Of a stretch of DNA of 64,000 bases, positions 9,039 to 18,209 are shown one piece after another. Numbering within the stretch: position 1 is the first letter of the stretch; every line of letters starts with the position of its first letter. The notes below the pieces were generated by a model. That model did no database searches. It had not been told where the DNA came from and saw nothing but the letters and a program-made list of their open reading frames with translations. The DNA is from Bifidobacterium pseudolongum subsp. globosum (GTDB taxonomy: Bacteria; Actinomycetota; Actinomycetes; Actinomycetales; Bifidobacteriaceae): assembly GCF_004155535.1 (NCBI RefSeq), contig NZ_RYUH01000010.1, positions 1 to 64,000 on the forward strand, in the 5' to 3' direction. A program made the position numbers and the translations under genes.

Positions 9039-9524
9039 GTGGCAATCCGAGACATACGAGTGGTTCCTGACCCCGTGCTGCGCACGCCGTGCGACCCGAT
9101 CACCGACATCACGCCGGCCATCCGGCGTCTTGTGGACGACCTGCTCGACACGGTGAACGACCCGGGCCGTGCAGGCGTCTCCGCGAACCAGATCGGCGTA
9201 AGCCTGCGTGCGTTCTCCTACAACATCGACGGCACGATCGGATACATCCTCAACCCGGTGCTGGAAGAGACGAGCGGCGAGCAGTACGGTGACGAAGGCT
9301 GCCTGTCGCTTCCCGGCTTGTGGTATAAGACGCCGCGCGCGGATTATGCGCGTGTGCGAGGCATCGACCTGGACGGCAACGAGGTCGTGCTCGAAGGCTC
9401 CGGGCTCATGGGCCGCATGCTGCAGCACGAGACCGACCATCTTGACGGGCACCTGTACATCGACCGTCTTGAGAAGGACGAACGCCGTGCGGCGATGCGC
9501 CGCATGCGCAGCCTGAACGCCTGA
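9039..9524 (+). CDS. def: Peptide deformylase
   Basis: It removes the N-formyl group from nascent proteins. The 161-residue product has the three metal-site motifs: GVSANQIG (variant of GxGxAAxQ), EGCLSLP with the metal-binding Cys, and QHETDHLDG with the HExxH histidines and catalytic Glu. It starts with GTG at 9039, preceded by AGAGGAGAGG; reading upstream in the same frame has no support. It follows the fadD-like gene with a four-base gap, so it is likely co-transcribed. A strong hairpin closes the unit. Bifidobacteria may hold a second def copy; this could be the shorter paralogue. Confidence 0.94.
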   Translation: MAIRDIRVVPDPVLRTPCDPITDITPAIRRLVDDLLDTVNDPGRAGVSANQIGVSLRAFSYNIDGTIGYILNPVLEETSGEQYGDEGCLSLPGLWYKTPRADYARVRGIDLDGNEVVLEGSGLMGRMLQHETDHLDGHLYIDRLEKDERRAAMRRMRSLNA

Positions 9525-9539
9525 GGGCATACCCGCCAA

Positions 9540-9574
9540 GGCCCGCACCACGCCCATGCCGCGTGGTGCGGGCC
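9540..9574 (+). terminator. Terminator hairpin after def
   Basis: GGCCCGCACCACG and CGTGGTGCGGGCC form a 13-bp perfect stem with a 9-nt loop, 15 bases after the stop codon. Confidence 0.75.
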
Positions 9575-9773
9575 TCATGCTACCATGTGCAGTTGGTGCG
9601 CCAACCGGCGCCCACCGCGTTCGCGAGCGGTGGCGCCACCCCAATATCGTCAACCGGCGTGCCGCCAAATTCGCGCCATGTACGCGAAGGCCCGTGTCGG
9701 TCGGTCATCGCACACGATGACTGCACGCGGGAACGCATGGCCAGGCAATAACCGACAGGAAGGTAGTAATACC
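9575..9773 (+). promoter_or_regulatory. Leader region of rpsB
   Basis: About 200 bases between the def terminator and rpsB hold the rpsB promoter and leader. CCACCGC and GCGGTGG near 9612-9634 can form a stem; S2 leaders are sometimes autoregulatory in bacteria, but I cannot match a defined S2-binding motif. AGGAAGG before the ATG is the ribosome-binding site. Confidence 0.35.
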
Positions 9774-10688
9774 ATGGCTCAGATTACGATGAGCGAAATG
9801 CTGAAGGCCGGTCTCCAGTTCGGCCACCAGACCCGCCGCTGGAACCCGAAGATGAAGCAGTACATCCTCACCCAGCGCAACGGCATCTACATCATCGACC
9901 TCTTCAAGACGCTCGACCTGATCGACGTCGCCTACGACTTCATCAAGACCACCGTGGCCCACGGCGGCACCGTGCTGTTCGTCGGCACCAAGAAGCAGGC
10001 CCAGGAGGCCATCAAGACCCAGGCCACCCGTGTGAACATGCCTTACGTGTGCGAGCGTTGGCTCGGCGGCATGCTCACCAACTTCCAGACCGTCTCCAAG
10101 CGCGTCACCCGTCTCAAGGAACTCGAGGAGATGGACTTCTCCGACGTGCACGGCTCCGGCCTGACCAAGAAGGAGCTCCTGCTCCTTGAGCGTGAGAAGG
10201 ACAAGCTGGAGAAGCAGCTTGGCGGCATTCGCAACATGAACCGCACACCGTCCGCGATGTTCGTCGTCGACGTCAACAAGGAAGCACTGGCTGTCGAGGA
10301 AGCCCACAAGCTGGGCATTCCGGTTGTCGCGATCATCGACACCAACTCCGATCCGGACGTCGTCGAATACCCGATTCCGGCCAACGATGACGCCATCCGC
10401 GGCATCGAACTGCTCACCACGCTGTTTGCCGACGCCGTCGCCGATGGTCTGCTGGAGCGCTCCGGCAAGTCCACCAAGGCCGAAGGTGAATCCGATGCGC
10501 AGCCGATGGCCGCCTGGGAGAAGGAACTGCTCGAGAACGACGAGAAGACCACCCTGCGTGAAGACGCCGTGGTCACCGAGAACGCCGTCCTCAAGGCCGA
10601 CGAGAAGGAAGGCGCTTCGTCCGAAGCGGCCCGCGCCGACGCGCAGTTTGAGGAATCCGAAGCGAAGCAGGACGAAGAGTCCAAGTGA
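9774..10688 (+). CDS. rpsB: 30S ribosomal protein S2
   Basis: This is the S2 protein of the small subunit. The conserved start ([20 protein letters not shown]), the RWNPKM segment, the [13 protein letters not shown] motif and the IDTNSDPD segment are all present. At 304 residues it is longer than E. coli S2 (about 240), because residues beyond about 225 form an acidic, Glu/Ala-rich tail as in other bifidobacteria. ATG at 9774 follows AGGAAGG; a longer frame reads back into the leader without support. It forms the usual pair with tsf, 72 bp downstream. Confidence 0.98.
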   Translation: MAQITMSEMLKAGLQFGHQTRRWNPKMKQYILTQRNGIYIIDLFKTLDLIDVAYDFIKTTVAHGGTVLFVGTKKQAQEAIKTQATRVNMPYVCERWLGGMLTNFQTVSKRVTRLKELEEMDFSDVHGSGLTKKELLLLEREKDKLEKQLGGIRNMNRTPSAMFVVDVNKEALAVEEAHKLGIPVVAIIDTNSDPDVVEYPIPANDDAIRGIELLTTLFADAVADGLLERSGKSTKAEGESDAQPMAAWEKELLENDEKTTLREDAVVTENAVLKADEKEGASSEAARADAQFEESEAKQDEESK

Positions 10689-10760
10689 CGTTTCCCGGTG
10701 GCGCGCAAGGCGCGCCACCGCTTCCAATCGTTACACCATTCATCAATCAAGGAGATATCA

Positions 10761-11621
10761 ATGGCAGCCATTACCGCAGCATTGATCAAGCAGGTCCGTG
10801 AAGAGACCGGCGCAGGCATGATGGACGTCAAGAAGGCGCTCACCGAAGCCGAAGGCGACGTCGCCCGCGCAAAGGAAATCATCCGCGCCAAGGGCATTCA
10901 GGCCGCCGGCAAGCGTGAAGGCCGCAAGGCCCAGGAAGGCACGATCGCCTCCACCGTCGTCGACTCGGCCAACGGCCAGACCGGCTATGCCGTCGAGCTC
11001 AACTCGGAGACCGACTTCGTGGCCAAGACCCCGAAGTTCGTCGACTTCGCCGACACCGTGCTCGCCGCGGCCGTCAAGGTCAACGCCAACGGCATCGACG
11101 ATGTGCTCGCCGCCCCGAGCGACGAAGGCACCGTCAAGGAATCCGTCGAAGAAGCCGCCGCGCTGTTCGGCGAGCATGTCAAGATCGGCCAGTTCGCCAA
11201 GATCGAAGGCCCGCGCGTCGAGATCTACGCGCACAAGAAGTCCGCAGAGATGCCGCCGAGCATCGTCGCGATGATCGCCACCGATGAGGCCGGCGCAGCC
11301 GTGGCCCATGAGGCGGCCCTGCAGATTTCCGCCATGGGCGCCCAGTGGCTGTCGCGCGAGGACGTGCCGGAGGACATCGTGGAATCCGAGCGCCGCGTCG
11401 CCACCGAGAAGTCCCTCGCCGAGGGCAAGCCGGAGAAGATCGTCCCGAAGATCGTCGAAGGCCGCCTCAACGCGTTCTTCAAGGAGAACGTGCTGCTCGA
11501 GCAGGCCTATGTCAAGGATCCGTCCAAGACGATCGGCGACCTGTTCAAGGAAGTCGGCGGCCAAGCTCTGGCCTTCGCCCGCCTCGAGGTCGGCAAGGGC
11601 CCGGAGGCCGACGCCGAGTGA
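10761..11621 (+). CDS. tsf: Translation elongation factor Ts
   Basis: EF-Ts exchanges GDP for GTP on EF-Tu. The 286-residue protein has the N-terminal UBA-like domain (LIKQVREETGAGMMDVKKAL), followed by the TDF motif (NSETDFVA, about residues 81-88) that inserts into EF-Tu, and the C-terminal core ending with YVKDPSKTIGD. ATG at 10761 follows AAGGAGATATCA. It is second in the rpsB-tsf unit and ends at a classical intrinsic terminator. Confidence 0.98.
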   Translation: MAAITAALIKQVREETGAGMMDVKKALTEAEGDVARAKEIIRAKGIQAAGKREGRKAQEGTIASTVVDSANGQTGYAVELNSETDFVAKTPKFVDFADTVLAAAVKVNANGIDDVLAAPSDEGTVKESVEEAAALFGEHVKIGQFAKIEGPRVEIYAHKKSAEMPPSIVAMIATDEAGAAVAHEAALQISAMGAQWLSREDVPEDIVESERRVATEKSLAEGKPEKIVPKIVEGRLNAFFKENVLLEQAYVKDPSKTIGDLFKEVGGQALAFARLEVGKGPEADAE

Positions 11622-11666
11622 CTTTGACGGCATAGCCCACGCCGGGCATGCCGCACACTGTCGTGA

Positions 11667-11711
11667 CGGGGTTGTCGACGCATGCGAGCCATGCGCCGAC
11701 AACCCCGTTTT
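11667..11711 (+). terminator. Intrinsic terminator after tsf
   Basis: CGGGGTTGTCG pairs with CGACAACCCCG (11 bp), with a smaller GCATG/CATGC stem inside, and TTTT follows the stem. This is one of the clearest rho-independent terminators in the window. Confidence 0.85.
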
Positions 11712-11813
11712 CGTATGCGTCCCGTGGTGTCGCGCGTCATGGGGGCGGTGTCGCACCGGGCCGATACGCTAAACAACGGTAAGACATGAGATACATGTGC
11801 AGAAAGGTGCGGC

Positions 11814-12560
11814 ATGGCACTTGACAACACCGAGGACAAACCTCGTAGAGTATTGCTCAAACTGTCCGGCGAGGCATTCGGCGGTGGCCATGTGGGGGTG
11901 GACACCGGCGTGGTCCGCCGCATCGCTTCGGAAATCGTACCGGCGGTCGCCCAAGGGGTGCAGGTCGCGATCGTGACCGGCGGTGGCAACTTCTTCCGCG
12001 GTGCGGAACTGCAGCAGGCGGGCATCGACCGCTCGCGCGGCGACTACATGGGCATGCTTGGCACCGTCATGAACTGCTTGGCGTTGCAGGACTTCCTCGA
12101 GCAGGAAGGGCAGGCCACCCGCGTGCAGACCGCGATCACGATGGGGCAGGTCGCCGAGCCGTACATTCCGCTGAAGGCCATCCGCCACTTGGAAAAGGGC
12201 CGCGTGGTCATTTTCGGCGCCGGTGCCGGCATGCCGTATTTCTCGACCGACACGGTGTCGATCCAGCGTGCCCTCGAAATCCATTGCGACGAAGTGCTCA
12301 TGGGCAAGAACGGCGTGGACGGCGTGTACACCGCCGACCCTCGCAAGGACCCGCAGGCCAAGCGTTTCTCCGCGTTGAGCTACAAGCGCGCCCTGGTTGA
12401 CAACCTTGCGGTCATGGACGCTTCGGCCATGGCCATGGCGCGCGACAACAACCAGAGCATCCGCGTCTTCGGACTCGAGGAACCGGGCAACGTCACGGGA
12501 GCCCTCTTGGGCGAATCCATTGGTACGCTGGTGTCCAATGGAGAATCGCACCTCGCCTGA
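11814..12560 (+). CDS. pyrH: UMP kinase
   Basis: It phosphorylates UMP to UDP for pyrimidine nucleotide synthesis and belongs to the amino-acid-kinase fold, unlike eukaryotic UMP/CMP kinases. The 248-residue product shows KLSGEAFGG for phosphate binding, [10 protein letters not shown], and [11 protein letters not shown] for UMP binding. The ATG at 11814 follows AGAAAGG. It lies in the conserved bacterial order rpsB-tsf-pyrH-frr-cdsA but is separated from tsf by a terminator, so it begins a second transcription unit with frr 42 bp downstream. Confidence 0.97.
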   Translation: MALDNTEDKPRRVLLKLSGEAFGGGHVGVDTGVVRRIASEIVPAVAQGVQVAIVTGGGNFFRGAELQQAGIDRSRGDYMGMLGTVMNCLALQDFLEQEGQATRVQTAITMGQVAEPYIPLKAIRHLEKGRVVIFGAGAGMPYFSTDTVSIQRALEIHCDEVLMGKNGVDGVYTADPRKDPQAKRFSALSYKRALVDNLAVMDASAMAMARDNNQSIRVFGLEEPGNVTGALLGESIGTLVSNGESHLA

Positions 12561-12602
12561 CGGCGGGCGGGCACGACCAATTCCATATCAAAGGAGAACA
12601 AC

Positions 12603-13157
12603 ATGGCAAATCTTGTGGACCAGGCCAAGGGCCAGATGGAGAAGTCCATCGAATCGACCAAGGAGAACTTCGCGGGCATCCGCACGGGCCGCGCGAACCC
12701 GGCTCTGCTCAACGGCATCACCGTCGAGTATTACGGCGCCCCGACCCCGCTGAAGGCCGTGGCGACGATCGGTGTGCCGGAGCCGCGCACGCTTTCGGTG
12801 ACACCGTTCGACCCCTCGCAGGCGAACGCGGTGGAAAAGGCGCTGCGTGACTCCGACCTGGGCGCAAGCCCGCGCCGCAATGGCGCGCAGATCCTGCTCA
12901 CCATGCCCGAACTGACCGAGGACCGCCGCAAGGAATACGTCAAGCTCGCCAAGACCAAGGCGGAGGATGGCAAGGTCGCGGTGCGCAACATCCGCCGCAA
13001 GGCCAAGGAATCCATCGATAAGGCCGTCAAGGACGGCGAGATGGGAGAGGATGAGGGCGAGCGCCTGCTCAAGGACCTCGACAAGGTGACCAAGCAGGTC
13101 ACCGACCAGCTGGATGCGCTGCTCGACAGCAAGCAGAAGGAGATCATGGAGGTGTGA
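12603..13157 (+). CDS. frr: Ribosome recycling factor
   Basis: RRF splits the post-termination ribosome together with EF-G. The 184-residue length is standard, and GIRTGRANPALL, the RRKEYVKLAKTKAEDGKVAVRNIRR helix start and the final DKVTKQVTDQLD region are characteristic. ATG at 12603 follows AAAGGAGAAC. It is co-oriented with pyrH and ends at a long nested hairpin ahead of cdsA. Confidence 0.97.
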   Translation: MANLVDQAKGQMEKSIESTKENFAGIRTGRANPALLNGITVEYYGAPTPLKAVATIGVPEPRTLSVTPFDPSQANAVEKALRDSDLGASPRRNGAQILLTMPELTEDRRKEYVKLAKTKAEDGKVAVRNIRRKAKESIDKAVKDGEMGEDEGERLLKDLDKVTKQVTDQLDALLDSKQKEIMEV

Positions 13158-13169
13158 CCTCCCCATGGT

Positions 13170-13231
13170 GAACGGGTGCGCCGCATGCATGCCGCCGTCG
13201 CACGGCGGCCCTCCATGCGGCGCACCCGTTC
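13170..13231 (+). terminator. Large nested hairpin after frr
   Basis: An 18-bp perfect outer stem (GAACGGGTGCGCCGCATG and its complement) encloses a second stem made of GCCGCCG and CGGCGGC. It lies 12 bases after the frr stop and would separate frr from cdsA. Confidence 0.75.
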
Positions 13232-13276
13232 GCATTATTCACGACGAACCGGTTTTTCGAAGACGCGAGGCACCGC

Positions 13277-14242
13277 ATGAACTCCACAACACCACCGAAC
13301 CATCAGGCCGAAGAGGCGATTGACGCCATCAACAAGAAGACGGGCCGCAACATGCCGCAGGCGATCGGCACGGCTGTGGTGCTCATCGTGCTGATCCTTG
13401 CATGCCTGCTAATCAGCCCCGCGCTGTTCGCGCTGCTTGTGGTGATCTTCATGATCCTCGGCTTGTGGGAGCTCCGTGTGGATTTCGCCGTCTGCAACCT
13501 CAACATTCCGATCGGCACGCTGTGGGTGTGTTCCACCGTCTCGTTGTGCACGGTGTATCTTGCGCCGAACCACGTGGTGGCGATGGGCGCGTGCGCGTTG
13601 GGTACGCTTGTGCTTGTGGGGATCATGGCGAGCCTGCAGATATCGCTCAATGGCCGGGCGGGCAAGGCGTTGGCCACCAAAACGCTCACATCGCCGTCGG
13701 CGGTGCCGTCCGACGGCACGCCCACGCACAGCAGGCTGACGCATGTGGCGGTCTCCATGTTCACGGTGCTGTACATCCAAGTGCTCGCCTCGTGCATCAT
13801 CATCCCGCTCACATTCCACGGGCACCCTGTGTCGCATGCCATCATGATCGTATTCATCCCCGCGTTGAGCGATACCGGCGGCCTGTTCGCAGGCGCCTGG
13901 CTTGGACGGCACAAGCTGTGCCCAGGCATTTCGCCGAAGAAATCGGTCGAGGGCCTGCTCGGATCGATTCTCTTCGCGATGGCCGGGGCCTACGCCGTGT
14001 TCGCCTGCACCTATGACCAGACCATGTGGGCCACACGCTGGTGGGTGCCTGCGGTGGCCGGCGTCATGATCGGTGTCGTCGGCACATTCGGCGACCTGTG
14101 CGCCTCGATGATCAAACGCGATCTGGGCATCAAAGACATGGGTCATCTGCTCAAAGGCCATGGCGGTGTGTTGGACCGCGTGGATTCCATTCTGCTGGCC
14201 GCACCGTTCACGTGCGTGCTCCTCTGGATGACGGGACTGTGA
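13277..14242 (+). CDS. cdsA: Phosphatidate cytidylyltransferase (CDP-diacylglycerol synthase)
   Basis: This membrane enzyme makes CDP-diacylglycerol from phosphatidic acid and CTP, the precursor for both PgsA-type enzymes in this window. The 321-residue protein has about eight membrane segments and ends with the family signature (IKRDLGIKDMGHLL followed by HGGVLDRVDS). The polar N-terminal 30 residues are cytosolic. The ATG at 13277 is used as start; the GCACCGC upstream gives no strong ribosome-binding site. rlmN starts two bases after its stop codon, so translation is probably coupled. Confidence 0.94.
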   Translation: MNSTTPPNHQAEEAIDAINKKTGRNMPQAIGTAVVLIVLILACLLISPALFALLVVIFMILGLWELRVDFAVCNLNIPIGTLWVCSTVSLCTVYLAPNHVVAMGACALGTLVLVGIMASLQISLNGRAGKALATKTLTSPSAVPSDGTPTHSRLTHVAVSMFTVLYIQVLASCIIIPLTFHGHPVSHAIMIVFIPALSDTGGLFAGAWLGRHKLCPGISPKKSVEGLLGSILFAMAGAYAVFACTYDQTMWATRWWVPAVAGVMIGVVGTFGDLCASMIKRDLGIKDMGHLLKGHGGVLDRVDSILLAAPFTCVLLWMTGL

Positions 14243-14243
14243 T

Positions 14244-15446
14244 ATGGAGATGGAAACAACCACGACCGAGCATGCCGTGGAAAGCGGCATCACGCCGGGT
14301 GGCACGACCGGTGCGTTCCGTGACGTGCTGGCTAAGGACCACGCGCGCCGCGGCAAGCCGCCGGTCCACTTCACCGACATGACGCCCGACGAGCGCATCG
14401 AGGCGGCGAAGGGGATGGGCCTGCCGAAGTTCCGCGTCAAGCAGCTCGCCAACCATTACTACGGTCATTTCGACACCGAGGCCGCGCAGTTCACCGATTT
14501 TCCCGCCACGGCGCGCCAAGCCGCCCAGGACCTGTTCTTCCCGACATTGATCAGCGAGGTCACACGGCAGGTGACCGATGACGGGCAGACGGTCAAGACG
14601 CTGTGGAGCCTGTTCGACGGTTCGAAGATCGAATCCGTGTTGATGCGCTACCCGAACCGCACCACATTGTGCATCTCGAGCCAGGTGGGCTGCGGCATGG
14701 GATGCCCGTTCTGCGCCACCGGCAAACTCGGTTTGACCCGCAACATGTCCACTGGAGAGATCCTCGAACAGGTGCGCATCGCCGCGCGCATGATGAGCCG
14801 CGGGGAAGTGGCAGGAGGTCCGGGCAGGCTCAGCAACATCGTGTTCATGGGCATGGGGGAGCCGATGGGCAATTACCGCTCCATCATGAGCGCCGTGCGG
14901 CAGATCAGCGCCATGCCTCCTGAAGGGTTCGGCATCTCCGCGCGCAACATCACCGTGTCCACGGTGGGTGTGGTGCCGGGTATCCGCAAACTGGCGCAGG
15001 AGGGCATCCCCGTGCGCCTCGCCGTGTCACTGCACGCCCCGAACAACGACCTGCGCGATGAGCTTGTGCCGATGAACAAACGCTTCAATGTCGAGCAGGT
15101 GCTCGATGCGGCGCACGACTATTATCTGGCGAGCAAACGCCGCGTGAGCATCGAATACGCACTCATGCGCGGCATCAACGACCAGGCCGAGCATGCGCGC
15201 CTCCTGGCGAAGAAACTCAACCATTACGGTGACAATTGGGCGCATGTCAACCCGATTCCACTCAACCCGATCGAAGGGTCGAAGTGGACGGCCTCGAAAC
15301 CCGAAGATGAGCAGCGGTTTCTCGAGATCCTCAACAACGCCGGCGTCACCGCTACACTGCGTGACACGCGCGGGCAGGACATCGATGGCGCCTGCGGACA
15401 GCTCGCCGCCAAGACGATCGACACGACGATGCCGCAGATGTCCTGA
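14244..15446 (+). CDS. rlmN: 23S rRNA (A2503-C2)/tRNA (A37-C2) methyltransferase RlmN
   Basis: This radical-SAM enzyme methylates C2 of A2503 in 23S rRNA and of A37 in some tRNAs. The 400-residue product contains the 4Fe-4S motif CGMGCPFCATGKLG (CxxxCxxC), GMGEPMGNY for SAM binding, and a C-terminal RDTRGQDIDGACGQL with the methyl-carrying cysteine. The start is ATG at 14244 or the in-frame ATG at 14250; both lie at the end of cdsA. It converges on the membrane XRE regulator with a 52-bp perfect palindrome between them. Confidence 0.96.
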   Translation: MEMETTTTEHAVESGITPGGTTGAFRDVLAKDHARRGKPPVHFTDMTPDERIEAAKGMGLPKFRVKQLANHYYGHFDTEAAQFTDFPATARQAAQDLFFPTLISEVTRQVTDDGQTVKTLWSLFDGSKIESVLMRYPNRTTLCISSQVGCGMGCPFCATGKLGLTRNMSTGEILEQVRIAARMMSRGEVAGGPGRLSNIVFMGMGEPMGNYRSIMSAVRQISAMPPEGFGISARNITVSTVGVVPGIRKLAQEGIPVRLAVSLHAPNNDLRDELVPMNKRFNVEQVLDAAHDYYLASKRRVSIEYALMRGINDQAEHARLLAKKLNHYGDNWAHVNPIPLNPIEGSKWTASKPEDEQRFLEILNNAGVTATLRDTRGQDIDGACGQLAAKTIDTTMPQMS

Positions 15447-15491
15447 ACGGCCTATGGCGGCTGGGGCGGTCAAGGTCGCGATGACGGATCA

Positions 15492-15543
15492 TGTGAAAGG
15501 CTCTGTGAGACGGATTCGAATCCGTCTCACAGAGCCTTTCACA
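15492..15543. terminator. Perfect 52-bp palindrome, bidirectional terminator
   Basis: Two 26-base arms are exact inverted copies with TTCGAA at the centre and no loop. It lies between the convergent rlmN and XRE-regulator genes. Each strand ends the stem in CCTTTCACA, so it could stop transcription from both sides. Confidence 0.8.
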
Positions 15544-15573
15544 CATCAGGGTCAGCTTCCGCCAGCCCATGGA

Positions 15574-16650
15574 TCACACGATGATGTCGTCATCATGCTT
15601 GCCGTGGGCTGCCTTGACCGCTTCGATGATGACCGAGGAGATGCCGCACAGCAGGCCGCCGATGACCCACGACAGCCAGAACAACCCACGTGGACCTCCA
15701 TCAAACCCGAAGAGCATCGTCAGACCGACAATCGTGGCGATCATCATGATCGTGCCGCAAATCGCGCCATTGACCATGTCATACGAGTCATTCAGGCCCT
15801 TCGCCTCACGGTACTCCCGCTCCGCGTCCTTATTGTATTCGGCAAGATTGAGACGGCCGAAGTGCATACCTCCATACACGATGGCCGCCACACCACAGGC
15901 CACGAGCATCAGGAACACACCAATCGGCCACCCATCCTCTGTATGCAGATACTCGTTGACGAAAATCAACTGCGCAAGTCCGACAAGAATCAGGCCGATG
16001 CCGCCAACAAGCGCAACCGTCAACGTGCGCCGCGCCTCCGCATGATCATGCTCGGTATAGAAATCCTCAACATAGGGATGACTGCGCATGAACGCGGAAT
16101 GCCCAAGCCCGGCGGGAACCAGAAACACCAAGCCAATGATGACCCCAAGCACAATGCACAGGAACATGAGGAAATCATTGAACGGACTCACCCCAAGGAT
16201 GGAATTGTCCGCATCGAAAAACATCCCGGCGCCGACACCGAAAATGATGGCAAAGATGCCAGCCGGAATCTTCGCGTCAAAACTGCGCATATGGGCCTCA
16301 TACCCCGTGATGTCCCGCGGCAATGGCGCGGGATTCTGCTGGAGCATGGACAGCGGCGGGCGATCACTGATCGCCGCTGGGACACCCGTGTCGTCTGGCT
16401 CATCGGCGTGCCCCTGCGCGGGTGACGCGTTCCGACGTGGCCGGGCCACATCGCCGATGACAAGGTCGTCGAGCGTGACGTCGAACAGGTCGCAGATCAC
16501 GAGCAGCTTATCCATCTCCGGGTACGCCTTCTCGCTCTCCCACTTGCTGATGGCTTGGCGGGAGACGCCCAGAAGCATTGCCAATTGCTCTTGCGTCATG
16601 TTTCGCTGCGCCCGCAGATACTGCAGGTTGGTCTTGAAATTGCTCATCAT
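15574..16650 (-). CDS. Membrane-bound XRE-family regulator
   Basis: The 358-residue protein has an N-terminal XRE helix-turn-helix at about residues 8-62 (RNMTQEQLAMLLGVSRQAISKWE), a charged, Pro-rich linker to about 120, and then about six membrane spans (around 127-145, 155-178, 211-232, 243-263, 297-318, 323-345). It would bind DNA from the membrane and may sense a membrane-located signal; the ligand is unknown. Two ATG codons in tandem (16650 and 16647) are possible starts, with AAGGACAGG just upstream. It is transcribed away from hisF, and a cluster of GTTGC repeats fills the region between, possibly its own operator. Confidence 0.85.
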   Translation of the reverse strand: MMSNFKTNLQYLRAQRNMTQEQLAMLLGVSRQAISKWESEKAYPEMDKLLVICDLFDVTLDDLVIGDVARPRRNASPAQGHADEPDDTGVPAAISDRPPLSMLQQNPAPLPRDITGYEAHMRSFDAKIPAGIFAIIFGVGAGMFFDADNSILGVSPFNDFLMFLCIVLGVIIGLVFLVPAGLGHSAFMRSHPYVEDFYTEHDHAEARRTLTVALVGGIGLILVGLAQLIFVNEYLHTEDGWPIGVFLMLVACGVAAIVYGGMHFGRLNLAEYNKDAEREYREAKGLNDSYDMVNGAICGTIMMIATIVGLTMLFGFDGGPRGLFWLSWVIGGLLCGISSVIIEAVKAAHGKHDDDIIV

Positions 16651-16958
16651 CCTGTCCTTATGTTCGAGTCGCTCCCATTCGAAGAAGGAGCCATGGCCTC
16701 ACTATGCAACACAACGAGACGATCCGTCCATCATCTTCTGGTTGCATCACACAACGCAACCGCAATTCGGCACGCAACCGATGGTTGCATCCGCGACATT
16801 CCAACGATTCCACACATACAGCACCAGCGGCGCGCACACGAACCCATTTCACGATGTGGGCGCCAAACCGTACACCAAAACCGATGTAACAGGGAATCAG
16901 TACTCTTAACACCAGCACAACCGGCTACGCGCACCCGAGTAGAGATGGAGACCCAAAC
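16651..16958. promoter_or_regulatory. Divergent regulatory region with GTTGCAT/ATGCAAC half-sites
   Basis: This 308-bp gap between the XRE regulator and hisF has no credible gene. ATGCAAC at 16704-16710, GTTGCAT at 16741-16747 and GTTGCAT at 16784-16790, together with GCAACC at 16756-16761 and 16774-16779, make overlapping inverted repeats (GGTTGC...GCAACC, GCAACC-N3-GGTTGC). They look like operator half-sites for a dimeric repressor. The hisF ribosome-binding site GGAG lies near 16946. Confidence 0.45.
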
Positions 16959-17729
16959 ATGTCGTTGGCGGTACGAGTGATCCCTTGCCTGGACGTCGAT
17001 GCAGGACGCGTCGTCAAAGGCGTCCACTTCGAAAACCTCAAGGACGCCGGTGACCCCGTGGCGCTCGCTGCCGAATACTACCGCCAGGGCGCCGATGAAC
17101 TCACGTTCCTCGATGTGACCGCCTCCAGCTCGCACCGGCAGACGATGGTCGACGTCGTCACGCGCACCGCCGAGCAGGTCTTCATTCCACTGACCGTGGG
17201 CGGCGGTGTGCGCACACCCGAAGACGTCGACTCGCTGCTGCGCTGTGGCGCGGACAAGGTCGGTGTCAACACGGCGGCGATCAACGACCCCACATTGATC
17301 AGCCGTGTGGCGGAACGTTTCGGCAGCCAGGTGCTCGTCCTTTCTGTCGACGCGCGCCGCGAACAGGGGGAGTGCCACACCCAGTCGGGCTTCGAGGTCA
17401 CCACCATGGGCGGCCGCAAATCCACCGGCATCGATGCGCTGTGGTGGGCCAAGCGCGCCGAGGAATTGGGCGTCGGCGAGATCCTGCTCAATTCGATGGA
17501 CGCCGACGGCACTCAGCAGGGGTTCGATTTGGAGATGATCTCGGCGATGCGGCGTGAGGTGTCCATCCCGATCATCGCCTCAGGCGGCGCGGGCAAGGCC
17601 GAGGATTTCCCGCCGGCGATCGCTGCGGGCGCCGACGCCGTGCTCGCAGCGTCGATCTTCCACTTCGGCAAGGTCACAATCGGCGAGGTCAAGAGCGCCC
17701 TGCGCGCCGCAGGCTACACCGTGCGCTGA
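16959..17729 (+). CDS. hisF: Imidazole glycerol phosphate synthase subunit HisF
   Basis: HisF is the cyclase half of the enzyme that turns PRFAR plus ammonia into imidazole glycerol phosphate and AICAR. The 256-residue TIM barrel has the catalytic aspartates in [14 protein letters not shown] (residue 11) and LSVDARRE (near 130), and GGGVRTPED and [10 protein letters not shown] as phosphate loops. The AICAR it releases feeds PurH, which is also encoded in this window. ATG at 16959 follows GGAG. It is followed by hisI after 63-72 bases. Confidence 0.97.
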   Translation: MSLAVRVIPCLDVDAGRVVKGVHFENLKDAGDPVALAAEYYRQGADELTFLDVTASSSHRQTMVDVVTRTAEQVFIPLTVGGGVRTPEDVDSLLRCGADKVGVNTAAINDPTLISRVAERFGSQVLVLSVDARREQGECHTQSGFEVTTMGGRKSTGIDALWWAKRAEELGVGEILLNSMDADGTQQGFDLEMISAMRREVSIPIIASGGAGKAEDFPPAIAAGADAVLAASIFHFGKVTIGEVKSALRAAGYTVR

Positions 17730-17801
17730 AGCCACGCACTGGCGGCGGAGGCCAAGCCCGTTTACAATGCTTGGGGTAAGTGTGATATCTGGATGGAAAC
17801 G

Positions 17802-18209
17802 ATGAACGACGAACAATTCGACAATGCAGTGACACTCGATCCGCGCATCAAGGCGCGGCTCAAATACGACGGGCTCGGCCTCGTCGCCGCCGTGGTGCAG
17901 CAGTACGATTCCCGTGAGGTTCTCATGGTCGGCTACATGAACGATGAAGCCCTGCGTCGCACGCTCACCGAAGGGCGCGTGACGTTCTGGTCGCGTTCCC
18001 GGCAGGAGTATTGGCGCAAAGGCGACACATCGGGCCATGCGCAGTATGTGAAGGCCGTGCATCTGGATTGCGACGGCGACGCGCTGCTCGTCCAAGTGGA
18101 CCAAGTGGGCGCCGCATGCCACACCGGCAAGTATTCCTGTTTCGACGAGGGCGGCCCGCTGCCGGTCGTGGTGGGCTCCCGTGACCGCAGTGAGGAGGAG
18201 ACGCGATGA
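17802..18209 (+). CDS. hisI: Phosphoribosyl-AMP cyclohydrolase
   Basis: It opens the adenine ring of phosphoribosyl-AMP in histidine synthesis and binds zinc. The protein is 135 residues from the ATG at 17802 or 138 from the ATG at 17793; GGATGGA before 17802 fits a ribosome-binding site. The zinc/magnesium motifs are visible: [24 protein letters not shown] and [11 protein letters not shown]. The HisE function is a separate gene further on. TTTACA (17761) and TGATAT (17783) ahead of the gene, 16 bp apart, are a possible promoter. Its stop overlaps the trpE start as ATGA. Confidence 0.95.
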   Translation: MNDEQFDNAVTLDPRIKARLKYDGLGLVAAVVQQYDSREVLMVGYMNDEALRRTLTEGRVTFWSRSRQEYWRKGDTSGHAQYVKAVHLDCDGDALLVQVDQVGAACHTGKYSCFDEGGPLPVVVGSRDRSEEETR

